Assembly (NCBI GenBank): GCA_046330935.1
Contig: JAXLRU010000004.1
Location: 496,001-560,000, forward strand
Length of the DNA: 64,000 bases
Reading direction: 5' to 3'
DNA from: JAXLRU01 sp046330935
GTDB taxonomy: Bacteria > Actinomycetota > Actinomycetes > Actinomycetales > Kineosporiaceae
Shown here: piece after piece, positions 16,724 to 24,270 of the stretch
How the letters are laid out: every line of letters starts with the position of its first letter
Numbering within the stretch: the first letter of the stretch is position 1
Position numbers and translations under genes: made by a program
Notes under the pieces: model-generated
Databases searched by the model: none
Seen by the model: only the letters and a program-made list of their open reading frames with translations
Told to the model about the DNA's origin: nothing

Positions 16724-17017
16724 TCACGCGGCCACCTCGCACTTGCGGGGGCGACCCCGCGGCCGCTTGCGAGCGACCACGACGCCACCGATGAACAGCT
16801 GTCCGCCCCAGACGCCCCAGGGCTCGCGCCGCTCGAGCGCGCCGGCGAGGCACATCTCGAGGACGGGGCAGTCCCGGCACAGCGCCTTGGCCGCCTCCAC
16901 GTCGCTGGGGCTCTCGGCGAACCAGAGCTCCGCGTCGTGGACCCGGCAGGGGATCTCGGGTGTTGCGAACTCGTCGAGGGGCTCGACGAGGGTGTCGAGC
17001 AGCGCCACGAGCTGCAC
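16724..17017 (-). CDS. whiB7: WhiB7-type iron-sulfur transcription regulator
   Basis: A 97-residue protein. Four cysteines (C24, C47, C50, C56; spacing C-x22-C-x2-C-x5-C) can hold a 4Fe-4S cluster. The turn EPWGVWGG matches the WhiB sigma-binding loop. The C-terminus contains RGRPRK, the AT-hook that distinguishes WhiB7 among WhiB proteins. I chose GTG 17017 because AGGAGG lies 8 bases upstream. WhiB7 binds sigma-A region 4 and activates intrinsic antibiotic resistance genes at promoters with an AT-rich element just upstream of -35 (established for mycobacteria). Position beside uvrD2 and the ABC1 kinase gene agrees with M. tuberculosis Rv3197A. The long upstream leader is described separately. 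Confidence 0.93.
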   Translation of the reverse strand: MQLVALLDTLVEPLDEFATPEIPCRVHDAELWFAESPSDVEAAKALCRDCPVLEMCLAGALERREPWGVWGGQLFIGGVVVARKRPRGRPRKCEVAA

Positions 17018-17112
17018 GATCCTCACCTCCTGGTCGTCGCCGGTCACGGTGACCGGCGCGGCGGGCGGCGTGGGGGGTCGCCGCCGCCGGACCACCCCCG
17101 TGGTGGCCCGGC

Positions 17113-17166
17113 CCCTCCGCTGCTGCGGAGGGTGGTGCTATCGGGGCCCGGAGGGTTCTCCGGGCC
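17113..17166 (-). other. Two perfect hairpins in the whiB7 leader
   Basis: GGCCCGGAG/CTCCGGGCC (17145-17166, 4-base loop) and CCCTCCGC/GCGGAGGG (17113-17132, 4-base loop) are tandem perfect stems between the U-tract terminator and the whiB7 start. Neither has a U-tract. They may belong to an alternative fold of an attenuator. Confidence 0.6.
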
Positions 17167-17190
17167 GGTCGGTGAGGGCCGCGGGCAACG

Positions 17191-17225
17191 AAAAAGCCGC
17201 GGCCCCTGATCGGGTGCCGCGGCTT
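17191..17225 (-). terminator. Intrinsic terminator between the leader ORF and whiB7
   Basis: AAGCCGCGGC and GCCGCGGCTT form a 10-base stem, extended inside by CCC/GGG, and on the minus strand the stem is followed by TTTTT. It lies about 20 bases past the stop of the 100-codon ORF and about 170 bases before the whiB7 start, where a transcription attenuator is expected. Confidence 0.75.
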
Positions 17226-17245
17226 CGTCCGTGCCGGTCGTGGGT

Positions 17246-17548
17246 CTAGACCGGTGGTCCGAAGTGGACACCCAGAGGCGGGATGGCGGGAACGGAATCC
17301 TTGGCAGAGCGCTTGCCGGCAAACTCCACGCCCACCACGCTGCCGAAGCCCGCGAGGACCTCGGAGACGGCGTGACGCTGGACATAGGTGTGCCCGGTGG
17401 CCGTCATGGGCAGGGCGCTGCGAAGGCGCGCTGCGACGTCGAGGCCCGACCAGGCGGCATTGCCACCGGCGGCGCGGCACACGGCCGCACCCGCACCGGC
17501 GAGCACCGAGGAAGGCACCGTCGACGTCGTCATGGGAATGCTGAACAT
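17246..17548 (-). CDS. Hypothetical protein, 100 residues, in the whiB7 leader position
   Basis: It begins at ATG 17548 after AAGAGGAGGTGCACTCAG, one of the strongest ribosome binding sites in the window, and third positions are GC-rich, so it is almost certainly translated. The sequence starts MFSIPMTTSTVPSSVLAG and ends in a Pro/Val-rich tail; an Ala-rich middle and a segment VLAGFGSVVGVEFAGKRS follow. I recognise no family. Upstream is a promoter with an AT-rich block adjoining -35, and downstream is a U-tract terminator followed by whiB7. It could be an independent gene or a long version of the whiB7 upstream ORF whose translation controls read-through. Confidence 0.7.
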   Translation of the reverse strand: MFSIPMTTSTVPSSVLAGAGAAVCRAAGGNAAWSGLDVAARLRSALPMTATGHTYVQRHAVSEVLAGFGSVVGVEFAGKRSAKDSVPAIPPLGVHFGPPV

Positions 17549-17620
17549 CTGAGTGCACCTCCTCTTGGTCTCGACCCGGGCGGAACTCGGCCGCCCCGGG
17601 TTTCTTTCGGCAACGCGTCG

Positions 17621-17658
17621 AGGCTAGGGGAAGGCTCCTCGACGCCACAACGTATTTA
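17621..17658 (-). promoter_or_regulatory. WhiB7-type promoter (AT-rich block, TTGTGG, TAGCCT)
   Basis: On the minus strand TAAATA (17658-17653) lies two bases upstream of TTGTGG (17650-17645). After an 18-base spacer comes TAGCCT (17626-17621). An AT-rich block directly upstream of -35 is the published signature of WhiB7-activated promoters, including the whiB7 autoregulated promoter, and it stands out here in very GC-rich DNA. Transcription would start near 17614 and read the leader ORF, the terminator and whiB7. Confidence 0.65.
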
Positions 17659-17716
17659 CGGGTGACTTTCCTCGATCGTGGCCGGGCCGTGACCTAAGGC
17701 CCCTGGACGCCGCGCA

Positions 17717-20044
17717 TCACGGCAGGTCGAAGGCCAGTTCACCGCTCGCCGCAGGCTCGTCGTCGCCCTCGTCGGCCACCGGCGTGTCGGCGGGGACGCG
17801 TGTCCGCGCGCCGGGTGCGGGGCGACGGCGACCGCCGGGATCGACGGCGTCGGCGGGCCGCGAGTCGGTGCTCGCCGCCGCGACCGCCTCGGCGATCACG
17901 TCGTCGAGGTCGTCGCCGGCCAGGACGCGCAGTACCTGGGCGCCGTAGCGGGCGAGCTTCGAGGGGCCGATCCCCGGGATGGCGACGAGCCCGCGCTCGT
18001 CGGAGGGCGCCCGCTCGGCCACGGCCACGAGCGTGGCGTCGGTGAACACGACGAACGCGGGCACCGATGCCGCGTCGGCGGCGGCCTTGCGCCACGCACG
18101 CAGGCGCTCGAACACCGCCTCGTCGTAGGTGGGCGGGCAGTCGGAGCAGCGGGCCGTCTTCCGCTCGGCAGCGGTGCCCAGAGGCGCGGAGCAGACCCGG
18201 CACGTACGGGCCAGGCCCCCACCTCGCGCGGAGCGGGGGGCCGCCGCCTTGCGGGGTGCAGGGGCGGGCGTGCCCGCGGACTCCAGCAGGCCGTCGAGGA
18301 ACCGCGAGGGCTGGCGGGTGCCGCGCCCGCCGGGGGTCCGCGCACGCGCCCAGGACAGGTGGAGGTCCTGCCGGGCGCGGGTGATCCCCACGTAGAGCAG
18401 CCGGCGTTCCTCTTCCAGCGCCGCCCAGCCCTCGGCCAGCGAGATCGGCATGAGGCCCTCGGACATGCCCACGAGGAACACGGCGTCCCACTCCAGGCCC
18501 TTGGCCGCGTGCAGGGAGGCGAGCGTGACCCCCTCGACCGTGGGGGCGTGCTGGGCGGCGGCACGCTCGTCGAGCTCCGCGACGAGGTCGCCGAGCGTCG
18601 CCCCGGGGGTCGACTCGGCGAACTCGTCGGCGAGCACGGCCAGCGCCTGCAGCGACTCCCACCGCTCGCGCACGGCGCCTCCCGTCGCCGGCGGCGCCGC
18701 GGACCACCCGGCGGAGGCGAGCACGGCGCGCACCTGCTCGGGCATCCCGGGCGCGGCGTCACCCTCGGCGTCCCACGCCGGCTCGGGCGTGCCTGCTCGG
18801 GCGGCACCGCGCAGCAGGAGGACGGCGTCGCGGACCTCCTTGCGCTGGAAGAAGCGTTCGCCGCCGCGCAGCACGTAGGGGACGCCGACCTCCGACAGCG
18901 CGTTCTCCAGCGGCTGCGACTGCGCGTTGGTGCGGAAGAGCACGGCGATCTCACTCGCCCGGGTGCCTGCCGCCACGAGGGCGCGAACCGAGGCGGCGAC
19001 CGCCTCGGCCTCGGCGAGGTCGTCGTCGTAGCCGCGCAGCGTGGGCACCGGACCGCTGGGCCGCTGCGAGACCAGCTGCAGCACGGGGGTGGCCGTGCGG
19101 CCGCGACCCGCGATCAGGCGGTTGGCGAGCGCGACGACCTCGGGCGTGGAGCGGTAGTCGCGGATCAGCCGCACCTGCGTGGCACCGGGGTACTTCACGC
19201 CGAACCGCAGCAGGTGCTCGGGGCTCGCGCCGGCGAAGGAGTAGATCGTCTGGCTCGGGTCGCCGACGACGCACAGCTCCTCGCGCCCGCCCAGCCACTG
19301 CTCGAGCAGGTGCTGCTGCAGGGCGGAGACGTCCTGGTACTCGTCGACGACGAAGTGGCGGTACTGGGCGCGCACCGCGTCGGCGACGTCGGGCCGGTCC
19401 GCCAGGATGCCCGCGGTGAGGAGCAGGACGTCCTCGAAGTCGATCACTCCGCGCTCGGCCTTGACGTCCTCGTAGACCTCCAGCAGCCGCGCCAGGGTGA
19501 CGAACTCGACGCCGCCGGGTTGCCCGCGCCCGGCACGCTCGGCGGCGGCGACGTACGTCGCGGGGGTGAGCATGGCGACCTTCGCCCACTCGATCTCGGC
19601 GGAGAGGTCGCGCACGGTGGTGCGGTCGACGGACAGCCGCAGCCTGTTCGCGGCCTCGGCGACCAGCGGAGCCTTGTACTCCTGCACCTTGGGGGGCGCG
19701 CCGCCGACCACGCGGGGCCAGAAGTAGCCCAGCTGCCGCAGCGCCGCCGAGTGGAAGGTGCGGGCCTGCACCCCGCCGACCCCGAGCGCGCGCAGCCGGG
19801 TGCGCAGCTCCCCCGCGGCCCTCGCCGTGAACGTGAGGGCGAGGACGTGCTGCGGGGTGAAGATCCCGCAGTGCACCCCGTAGGCGATGCGGTGGGTGAT
19901 GGCGCGCGTCTTGCCGGTGCCCGCGCCCGCGAGCACGCAGACGGGGCCCCGCAGGGCCTCGGCGACCGCCCGCTGCTCGGGGTCGAGCGCCGCCAGCACG
20001 CGCTCGGCCGAGGTCTCGGCGGCCTCGAGCGGGATCAGCGTCAT
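17717..20044 (-). CDS. uvrD2: ATP-dependent DNA helicase UvrD2
   Basis: A 775-residue superfamily 1A helicase. It has the P-loop AGAGTGKTRA (Lys 45), motif II VVDEYQDVSALQ, motif III GDPSQTIYSFAGASPEHL, and C-terminal helicase motifs including GLEWDAVFLVG and LLYVGITRARQDLHL. A cysteine set (CRVCSAPLG then CSDC) and an HRDC domain (WRKAAADAASVPAFVVFTDATL to GIGPSKLARYG) follow, which is the layout of actinobacterial UvrD2. I use ATG 20044; the frame is open to 20329 but the extra residues are non-protein-like. The mycoredoxin gene is divergent, 241 bases away. It is a 3'-5' helicase in DNA metabolism; in mycobacteria the homologue is reported essential. Confidence 0.95.
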   Translation of the reverse strand: MTLIPLEAAETSAERVLAALDPEQRAVAEALRGPVCVLAGAGTGKTRAITHRIAYGVHCGIFTPQHVLALTFTARAAGELRTRLRALGVGGVQARTFHSAALRQLGYFWPRVVGGAPPKVQEYKAPLVAEAANRLRLSVDRTTVRDLSAEIEWAKVAMLTPATYVAAAERAGRGQPGGVEFVTLARLLEVYEDVKAERGVIDFEDVLLLTAGILADRPDVADAVRAQYRHFVVDEYQDVSALQQHLLEQWLGGREELCVVGDPSQTIYSFAGASPEHLLRFGVKYPGATQVRLIRDYRSTPEVVALANRLIAGRGRTATPVLQLVSQRPSGPVPTLRGYDDDLAEAEAVAASVRALVAAGTRASEIAVLFRTNAQSQPLENALSEVGVPYVLRGGERFFQRKEVRDAVLLLRGAARAGTPEPAWDAEGDAAPGMPEQVRAVLASAGWSAAPPATGGAVRERWESLQALAVLADEFAESTPGATLGDLVAELDERAAAQHAPTVEGVTLASLHAAKGLEWDAVFLVGMSEGLMPISLAEGWAALEEERRLLYVGITRARQDLHLSWARARTPGGRGTRQPSRFLDGLLESAGTPAPAPRKAAAPRSARGGGLARTCRVCSAPLGTAAERKTARCSDCPPTYDEAVFERLRAWRKAAADAASVPAFVVFTDATLVAVAERAPSDERGLVAIPGIGPSKLARYGAQVLRVLAGDDLDDVIAEAVAAASTDSRPADAVDPGGRRRPAPGARTRVPADTPVADEGDDEPAASGELAFDLP

Positions 20045-20285
20045 CACCGGCCTCGCAGGGGGACGTGGGGGCGCACCCGCCAAGCGGCGGGTGGCGCGCC
20101 CATCCTCGCAGCCGCGGCCCGCCGCACCCGGCAGCCGGGGTGCGGCTGTGGACCGGCGCGGCGCGAGGGGCACCTGTGGAGGGCCGGAGCGGGGGCGTCG
20201 GGAACAACCACCGCCGCGCGGATGGTTGCGCCCTGCGCACCCGCCGCGCCCGCGCGGCCCAGCCACGACGTCCAGGAGCCTCGCC

Positions 20286-20543
20286 ATGCAGGTCCCGCCC
20301 GCCGGCACCGTGACCATGTTCTCCACCACCTGGTGCGGCTACTGCCACCGCCTGAAGTCGCAGATGGACCGCGCGGGCATCGGCTACGAGGTGGTCGACA
20401 TCGAGCAGACCCCCGACGCGGCGGCGTTCGTCCGCGAGGTCAACGGCGGCAACCAGACCGTCCCCACGCTGCTGTTCCCCGACGGCAGCGCCGCGACCAA
20501 CCCGTCGCTGGCCGAGGTGCGCGCCCGCCTGGCCGCCGTCTGA
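20286..20543 (+). CDS. Mycoredoxin (glutaredoxin-like)
   Basis: An 85-residue thioredoxin-fold protein with the redox motif TTWCGYCHRLK near residue 17 and the cis-Pro region NQTVPTLLFPDG. CGYC is the active site of mycoredoxin-1, which reduces mycothiol mixed disulfides in actinobacteria. The neighbour order uvrD2-mycoredoxin-nudC matches M. tuberculosis Rv3198c-Rv3198A-Rv3199c. The start is ATG 20286, preceded by CCAGGAGCCTCGCC. The next gene starts 3 bases after the stop. Confidence 0.93.
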   Translation: MQVPPAGTVTMFSTTWCGYCHRLKSQMDRAGIGYEVVDIEQTPDAAAFVREVNGGNQTVPTLLFPDGSAATNPSLAEVRARLAAV

Positions 20544-20545
20544 GC

Positions 20546-21268
20546 GTGCGCGCCCTGCCGGTGCGGCGCCCCGAGCTGGCCGGCCTCGTCGCGGACGTCG
20601 CGCTGGCGGCCTCGGCCGGGCGGGGCCCGGTGCGGGTCGGCGTCGACGGGCTGGCCCCCGGTGCGGGCGAGGTCGCCGACGAGCTGGCGGCCGCGCTCGC
20701 CGACCGCGGGGTGCAGGCGCTGCGGGCCACGGCCGGAGACTTCCTCCGGGCCCGCTCGTTGCGCCTGGAGTACGGGGCGCCCACCGCGGAGGACCTCCAG
20801 GACGGGTGGTTCGACGACGAGGCCCTGGCTCGCCTCCTGCTCGGACCGCTGGCTCCCGGCGGCGACCGCCGCGTCGTGACGGGGCTGCGCCACCCTGACA
20901 CCGACCGCTCGCTGCGGCTGCCCTGGCAGGAGCTGGGGGCGGCCGCCGTGCTCGTCCTCGACGGGCCACTGCTCGGGCGCCCCGGCCTGGAGGGGCTGCT
21001 CGACCTGCAGGTGCACCTCGCCCTCGGCGCCGCCGCCCTGGAGCGCGCGACCGCGCCCGATGCCCGGCCGATCCCCGGCGCCGTCACCGGCGAGGAGGCG
21101 GCCCGGGCCTACCGGGAGTCTCCCTCACCCCAGACGGCGCTGCGCGTCGCGTTCGACCACCCCGCGCGGCCGGCGGTGCTGCTGCCCGACGGCTGGGACG
21201 CCCTGCGCGCCGGGCTGCCCGAGCCGCGGCGCCTGGCCGAGCACCTGCTCTCCGCCGCCCGGGCCTGA
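20546..21268 (+). CDS. Uridine kinase-like P-loop protein with a degenerate Walker A
   Basis: A 240-residue protein from GTG 20546, almost adjoining the mycoredoxin gene. The fold markers are those of the uridine kinase/phosphoribulokinase group as found in actinobacteria: RVGVDGLAPGAGEVADELA at the P-loop, ATAGDFLRARSLRLEYG, DGWFDDEALARLLLGPL, and AVLVLDGPLLGRPGLEGLLD (Walker B region). The expected GKT/GKS of the P-loop reads GEV, so the phosphate-binding lysine is missing and catalysis is doubtful. Confidence 0.75.
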   Translation: MRALPVRRPELAGLVADVALAASAGRGPVRVGVDGLAPGAGEVADELAAALADRGVQALRATAGDFLRARSLRLEYGAPTAEDLQDGWFDDEALARLLLGPLAPGGDRRVVTGLRHPDTDRSLRLPWQELGAAAVLVLDGPLLGRPGLEGLLDLQVHLALGAAALERATAPDARPIPGAVTGEEAARAYRESPSPQTALRVAFDHPARPAVLLPDGWDALRAGLPEPRRLAEHLLSAARA

Positions 21269-21311
21269 CGCCGGCGGCCGGCGCCGACCGCCTGCCCGAG
21301 GGCCGGCGGGC

Positions 21312-22280
21312 TCAGCGCCAGGACTCGCGCGAGGCGGCGATCGGCCCCCCGAACCACTGCTCGATGAGTCGCCGGGCGATCGACAGCCCCGGCGGCAGTG
21401 ACACCGTCCCGTCGGCGACGTCCGCGGCCAGGCGCTCGCGCGTCCACCAGCCCGCCCCGGCGAGCTCGACGCCGTCCACGCGGATCACCGTCGTGGTGGC
21501 GACGCCCGAGAACCCCAGCATCAGGGAGCAGGGGAACGGCCAGGGCTGGCTGCCCTGGTAGGTGACCTCGCCGACGACGACCCCGCACTCCTCGGCGACC
21601 TCGCGCCGCACCGCCGTCTCCAGCGACTCCCCCGGCTCGACGAACCCGGCGAGGGTGGACCAGCGACCCTCGGGCCAGCTCGCCTGGCGGCCGAGGAGCA
21701 GGCGGTCCTCTTCGTCGCAGACCGCCATGATCACCGCCGGGTCGGTGCGCGGGAAGTGCGAGCGCCCGCAAGCGGGGCACGCCCGGGTCCAGCCCGCCGA
21801 CGCCACCCGGGTCGGCTCGCCGCACGCCGCGCATCGCGGGTGGGCGGCGTGCCAGGCGGCCAGGGCCACCCCGGCCGTGACGGCGGCGACCTCGACGGCG
21901 TCCCACGCCTCCCCCGCCTCGCGCAGGCCCGCCCACCGCAGCCCCGGTTCCTCGGGAGCCGGCAGCGGCGCGACCGCCGCGGGCACCAGCAGCCCGACGA
22001 ACGTCCGCCCCGACGGGTCCTCGCCGAGGAGCACGGGCAGGACCTCGGACTCGGGTGCCACGGCCCGGGCCGCGGCGAGCGCCGCCTGCGGCGCGAGGAC
22101 GGCGAGGGGGAAGGCGCTGGCGACATCGACGACGAGGGCGTGCCCGGCGGCGATGACGACGGTGGCCGTCGCGGGGTCGGCCAGCAGGTCGGGCAGGGGT
22201 TCCTCGCGCCGGTGCGCCGCGCGGTCGAGCAGCGTGCGGGACAGGGCGAGCTCCGCCAGCGGCGGGAGGGCACGGCTCAC
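21312..22280 (-). CDS. nudC: NAD(+) diphosphatase NudC
   Basis: A 322-residue protein with the NudC layout. A divergent N-terminal domain is followed by a four-cysteine zinc ribbon (CAACGEPT and CPACGRSHFPRTDP), then a NUDIX domain with the box GFVEPGESLETAVRREVAEECGV. The NADH-specific motif SQPWPFPCSLM is present about 20 residues later. The reaction is hydrolysis of NAD(H) to NMN(H) and AMP; homologues also remove NAD caps from RNA. It is divergent from the phosphotransferase gene at 22387, 106 bases away. Confidence 0.95.
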   Translation of the reverse strand: MSRALPPLAELALSRTLLDRAAHRREEPLPDLLADPATATVVIAAGHALVVDVASAFPLAVLAPQAALAAARAVAPESEVLPVLLGEDPSGRTFVGLLVPAAVAPLPAPEEPGLRWAGLREAGEAWDAVEVAAVTAGVALAAWHAAHPRCAACGEPTRVASAGWTRACPACGRSHFPRTDPAVIMAVCDEEDRLLLGRQASWPEGRWSTLAGFVEPGESLETAVRREVAEECGVVVGEVTYQGSQPWPFPCSLMLGFSGVATTTVIRVDGVELAGAGWWTRERLAADVADGTVSLPPGLSIARRLIEQWFGGPIAASRESWR

Positions 22281-22386
22281 CCGCCCACCCTAGGCGCCGC
22301 CCCTCGCGCGTGCCCGAGTCGGGGACCGGCCGACCCGCCGCGGAGGAGGTCGGGCCCGGCGGGTCGGCTCCCGTACCGTGGTCCCC

Positions 22387-23298
22387 GTGTCCGCCCGCGC
22401 CGTCCTCGCCCTCGCCGGGCTCGCCGACGCCGCGGTGCGCGACCTCCACCCCGCGCAGGTCCAGGCGGCCCCTCCGGGCGCCGACGACGTCGACGGCGCG
22501 GTGGTCGTGGACACGCAGGGCCGGCGCTGGTGGGTGCGCGCCCCCCGCACCCCCGCGGCGGGCGCGCGGCTGGACGCCGAGGCCCGGCTGCTCGACGTCC
22601 TCGCCCCGCAGTTGCCGTTCGCCGTCCCCCGCGTCGCCGGTACGGCGCGCACGAAGGACGGCGGTCGCGCGCACGTGAGCCAGCAGCCGCCGGGGCGGCC
22701 CCTCGACCTCGCCGTGCTCGCCAGGGATCCGCAGCTCGCCGCCGCGGTCGGGCGCGCGCTGGCCGCGATCCACGACGTGCCGGCGGCCGCCCTGGAGGAG
22801 GCCGGCGCCCCGGTGTACACCGCCGAGGAGTACCGGCAGCGGCGCCTGGCCGCGGTGGACCGCGCCGCTGCCACCGGGCACGTGGCGGCCGCGCTGCTCA
22901 GCCGGTGGGAGAAGGCGCTGGAGGAGGCGGGGGCCTGGCGCTTCTCCCCGTGCACCGTGCACGCCGACCTCGCCGCAGAGTCCGTGCTCGTCGACGGCGG
23001 GGCCGTGTCCGGGGTCCTGGACTGGGCGCAGGCGCGGGTCGCCGACCCCGCCGACGACCTGGCCTGGCTCGTCGTGGGCCTCAGCGCCCAGGCGTGCGGG
23101 CCCGTCACCGCCGCCTACGCCCAGGCGCGCGCCGACGCGGTCGACGCCGACCTCATGCGGCGGGCCCGGCTGGCCGGAGAACTGGCCGTGGCGCGCTGGT
23201 TGCTGCACGGTGTCGGTACGGACGACGACGACGTGGTCACCGACGCCGTGCAGATGCTCGACGACCTGGCCGCCTCCGTGGGCGAGGAGCCCTGGTGA
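22387..23298 (+). CDS. Aminoglycoside phosphotransferase/choline kinase-like protein
   Basis: About 303 residues. Kinase-fold markers are RWWVRAPRTP (nucleotide-binding lysine region not obvious), the catalytic-loop equivalent CTVHADLAAESVLVDGG (HxDxxxxN-like, with the Asn replaced by Ser), and VLDWAQARVADPADDLAWLV, which carries the metal-binding Asp. This is the APH group common between nudC and helicase genes in actinobacteria. The start may be GTG 22387 or GTG 22378. The substrate is unknown, and changes in the catalytic loop make activity uncertain. Confidence 0.8.
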   Translation: MSARAVLALAGLADAAVRDLHPAQVQAAPPGADDVDGAVVVDTQGRRWWVRAPRTPAAGARLDAEARLLDVLAPQLPFAVPRVAGTARTKDGGRAHVSQQPPGRPLDLAVLARDPQLAAAVGRALAAIHDVPAAALEEAGAPVYTAEEYRQRRLAAVDRAAATGHVAAALLSRWEKALEEAGAWRFSPCTVHADLAAESVLVDGGAVSGVLDWAQARVADPADDLAWLVVGLSAQACGPVTAAYAQARADAVDADLMRRARLAGELAVARWLLHGVGTDDDDVVTDAVQMLDDLAASVGEEPW

Positions 23299-23328
23299 GT
23301 CGACGCCCCCGCCCCTGAACGGAGCGCC

Positions 23329-24219
23329 ATGACCGACCGGTTGCGGGTCGCCAGTCTCAACCTGTTCTCCGGGCGGTCGCTGGGCCCGACGGGCCCGGTC
23401 GCCACCTCCCCCGAGGCGCTGGTCGAGGCCGTCGCCGGCCTCGACGCCGACGTGCTGGCCCTGCAGGAGGTCGACGTCGACCAGCCACGGTCCGGGGGGC
23501 AGGACCAGGTGTCCCTCGCCCGCCGCGCGCTGGCCGGGCTGGTGCCCGAGGCCCTGGCCGGTGGCGAGGCGGCGGCTGGTGACGCGGGGACGGCCGAGGA
23601 GTCCGGGACGCCGGTGACGGGGGCGTTCGCGCCCGCCGTGGCGGGCACCCCCGGTGAGCCCGGCTGGTCCGCGGCACCGCGCGTCCTGCACCACGCGACG
23701 CCGCCGCGCGGGCCCCTGTTCGGCGTCGCGCTCGTCACCCGGCGTCCCGTGATCTCGTGGCACCGCCACGACCTCGGCCGCGTCCCCGGCCGCTACCCCC
23801 TGCCCCTGCCCGGCGGGGACCGCCGGTTGCCGCGCGTGCTGTGGTTGCGCGAGGAGCCGCGGGTGCTCGTCGCGGTGCGCCTGGCCGACCCCGAGGTGAC
23901 CGTGGCCTGCACGCACGTCTCGTTCGTCCCGGGCGCGAGCCTCGTGCAGCTGCACCGGGCCAAGGCGTGGCTGGTTCAGACGCTGCCCCCGCCCTACCTG
24001 CTGCTGGGCGACCTCAACCTGCCCGCCGGCGCCGCGGCCGGCGGCGGCTGGGAGCCGCTGCTGCGCACGCCCACCTACCCCGCCCCTGCGCCGCGGATGC
24101 AGCTGGACCACGTGCTCGGGCACGGCCTCGACGGGTGGTCGGTGAGTGCGGCGGCGGCGCACCGGCTCGCCGTCGGCGACCATCTCGCCGTCACGGTCGA
24201 CCTCGCGCGGCGCTCCTGA
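23329..24219 (+). CDS. Endonuclease/exonuclease/phosphatase (EEP) family protein
   Basis: A 296-residue protein from ATG 23329 with GGAGCGCC upstream. EEP motifs are in order: RVASLNLFSG (Asn), DVLALQEVD (Glu metal ligand), ACTHVSFVPG (His), LLLGDLNLP (Asp/Asn pair), and QLDHVLG with the C-terminal Asp-His. The family cuts phosphodiester or phosphate bonds in nucleic acids or inositol lipids; the substrate is not predictable. It is 30 bases downstream of the phosphotransferase gene and convergent with adnB. Confidence 0.9.
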   Translation: MTDRLRVASLNLFSGRSLGPTGPVATSPEALVEAVAGLDADVLALQEVDVDQPRSGGQDQVSLARRALAGLVPEALAGGEAAAGDAGTAEESGTPVTGAFAPAVAGTPGEPGWSAAPRVLHHATPPRGPLFGVALVTRRPVISWHRHDLGRVPGRYPLPLPGGDRRLPRVLWLREEPRVLVAVRLADPEVTVACTHVSFVPGASLVQLHRAKAWLVQTLPPPYLLLGDLNLPAGAAAGGGWEPLLRTPTYPAPAPRMQLDHVLGHGLDGWSVSAAAAHRLAVGDHLAVTVDLARRS

Positions 24220-24270
24220 CCCGGCTCGACCGGCCTGCTCGTGCGGCAGGCTTCACCGGCCCGGCCCGGC

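Noticed and set aside
14745..17249. Long plus-strand frame spanning the phosphodiesterase and whiB7 genes
   Set aside because: It crosses two recognisable leftward genes, a terminator and intergenic DNA with no coherent protein sequence.
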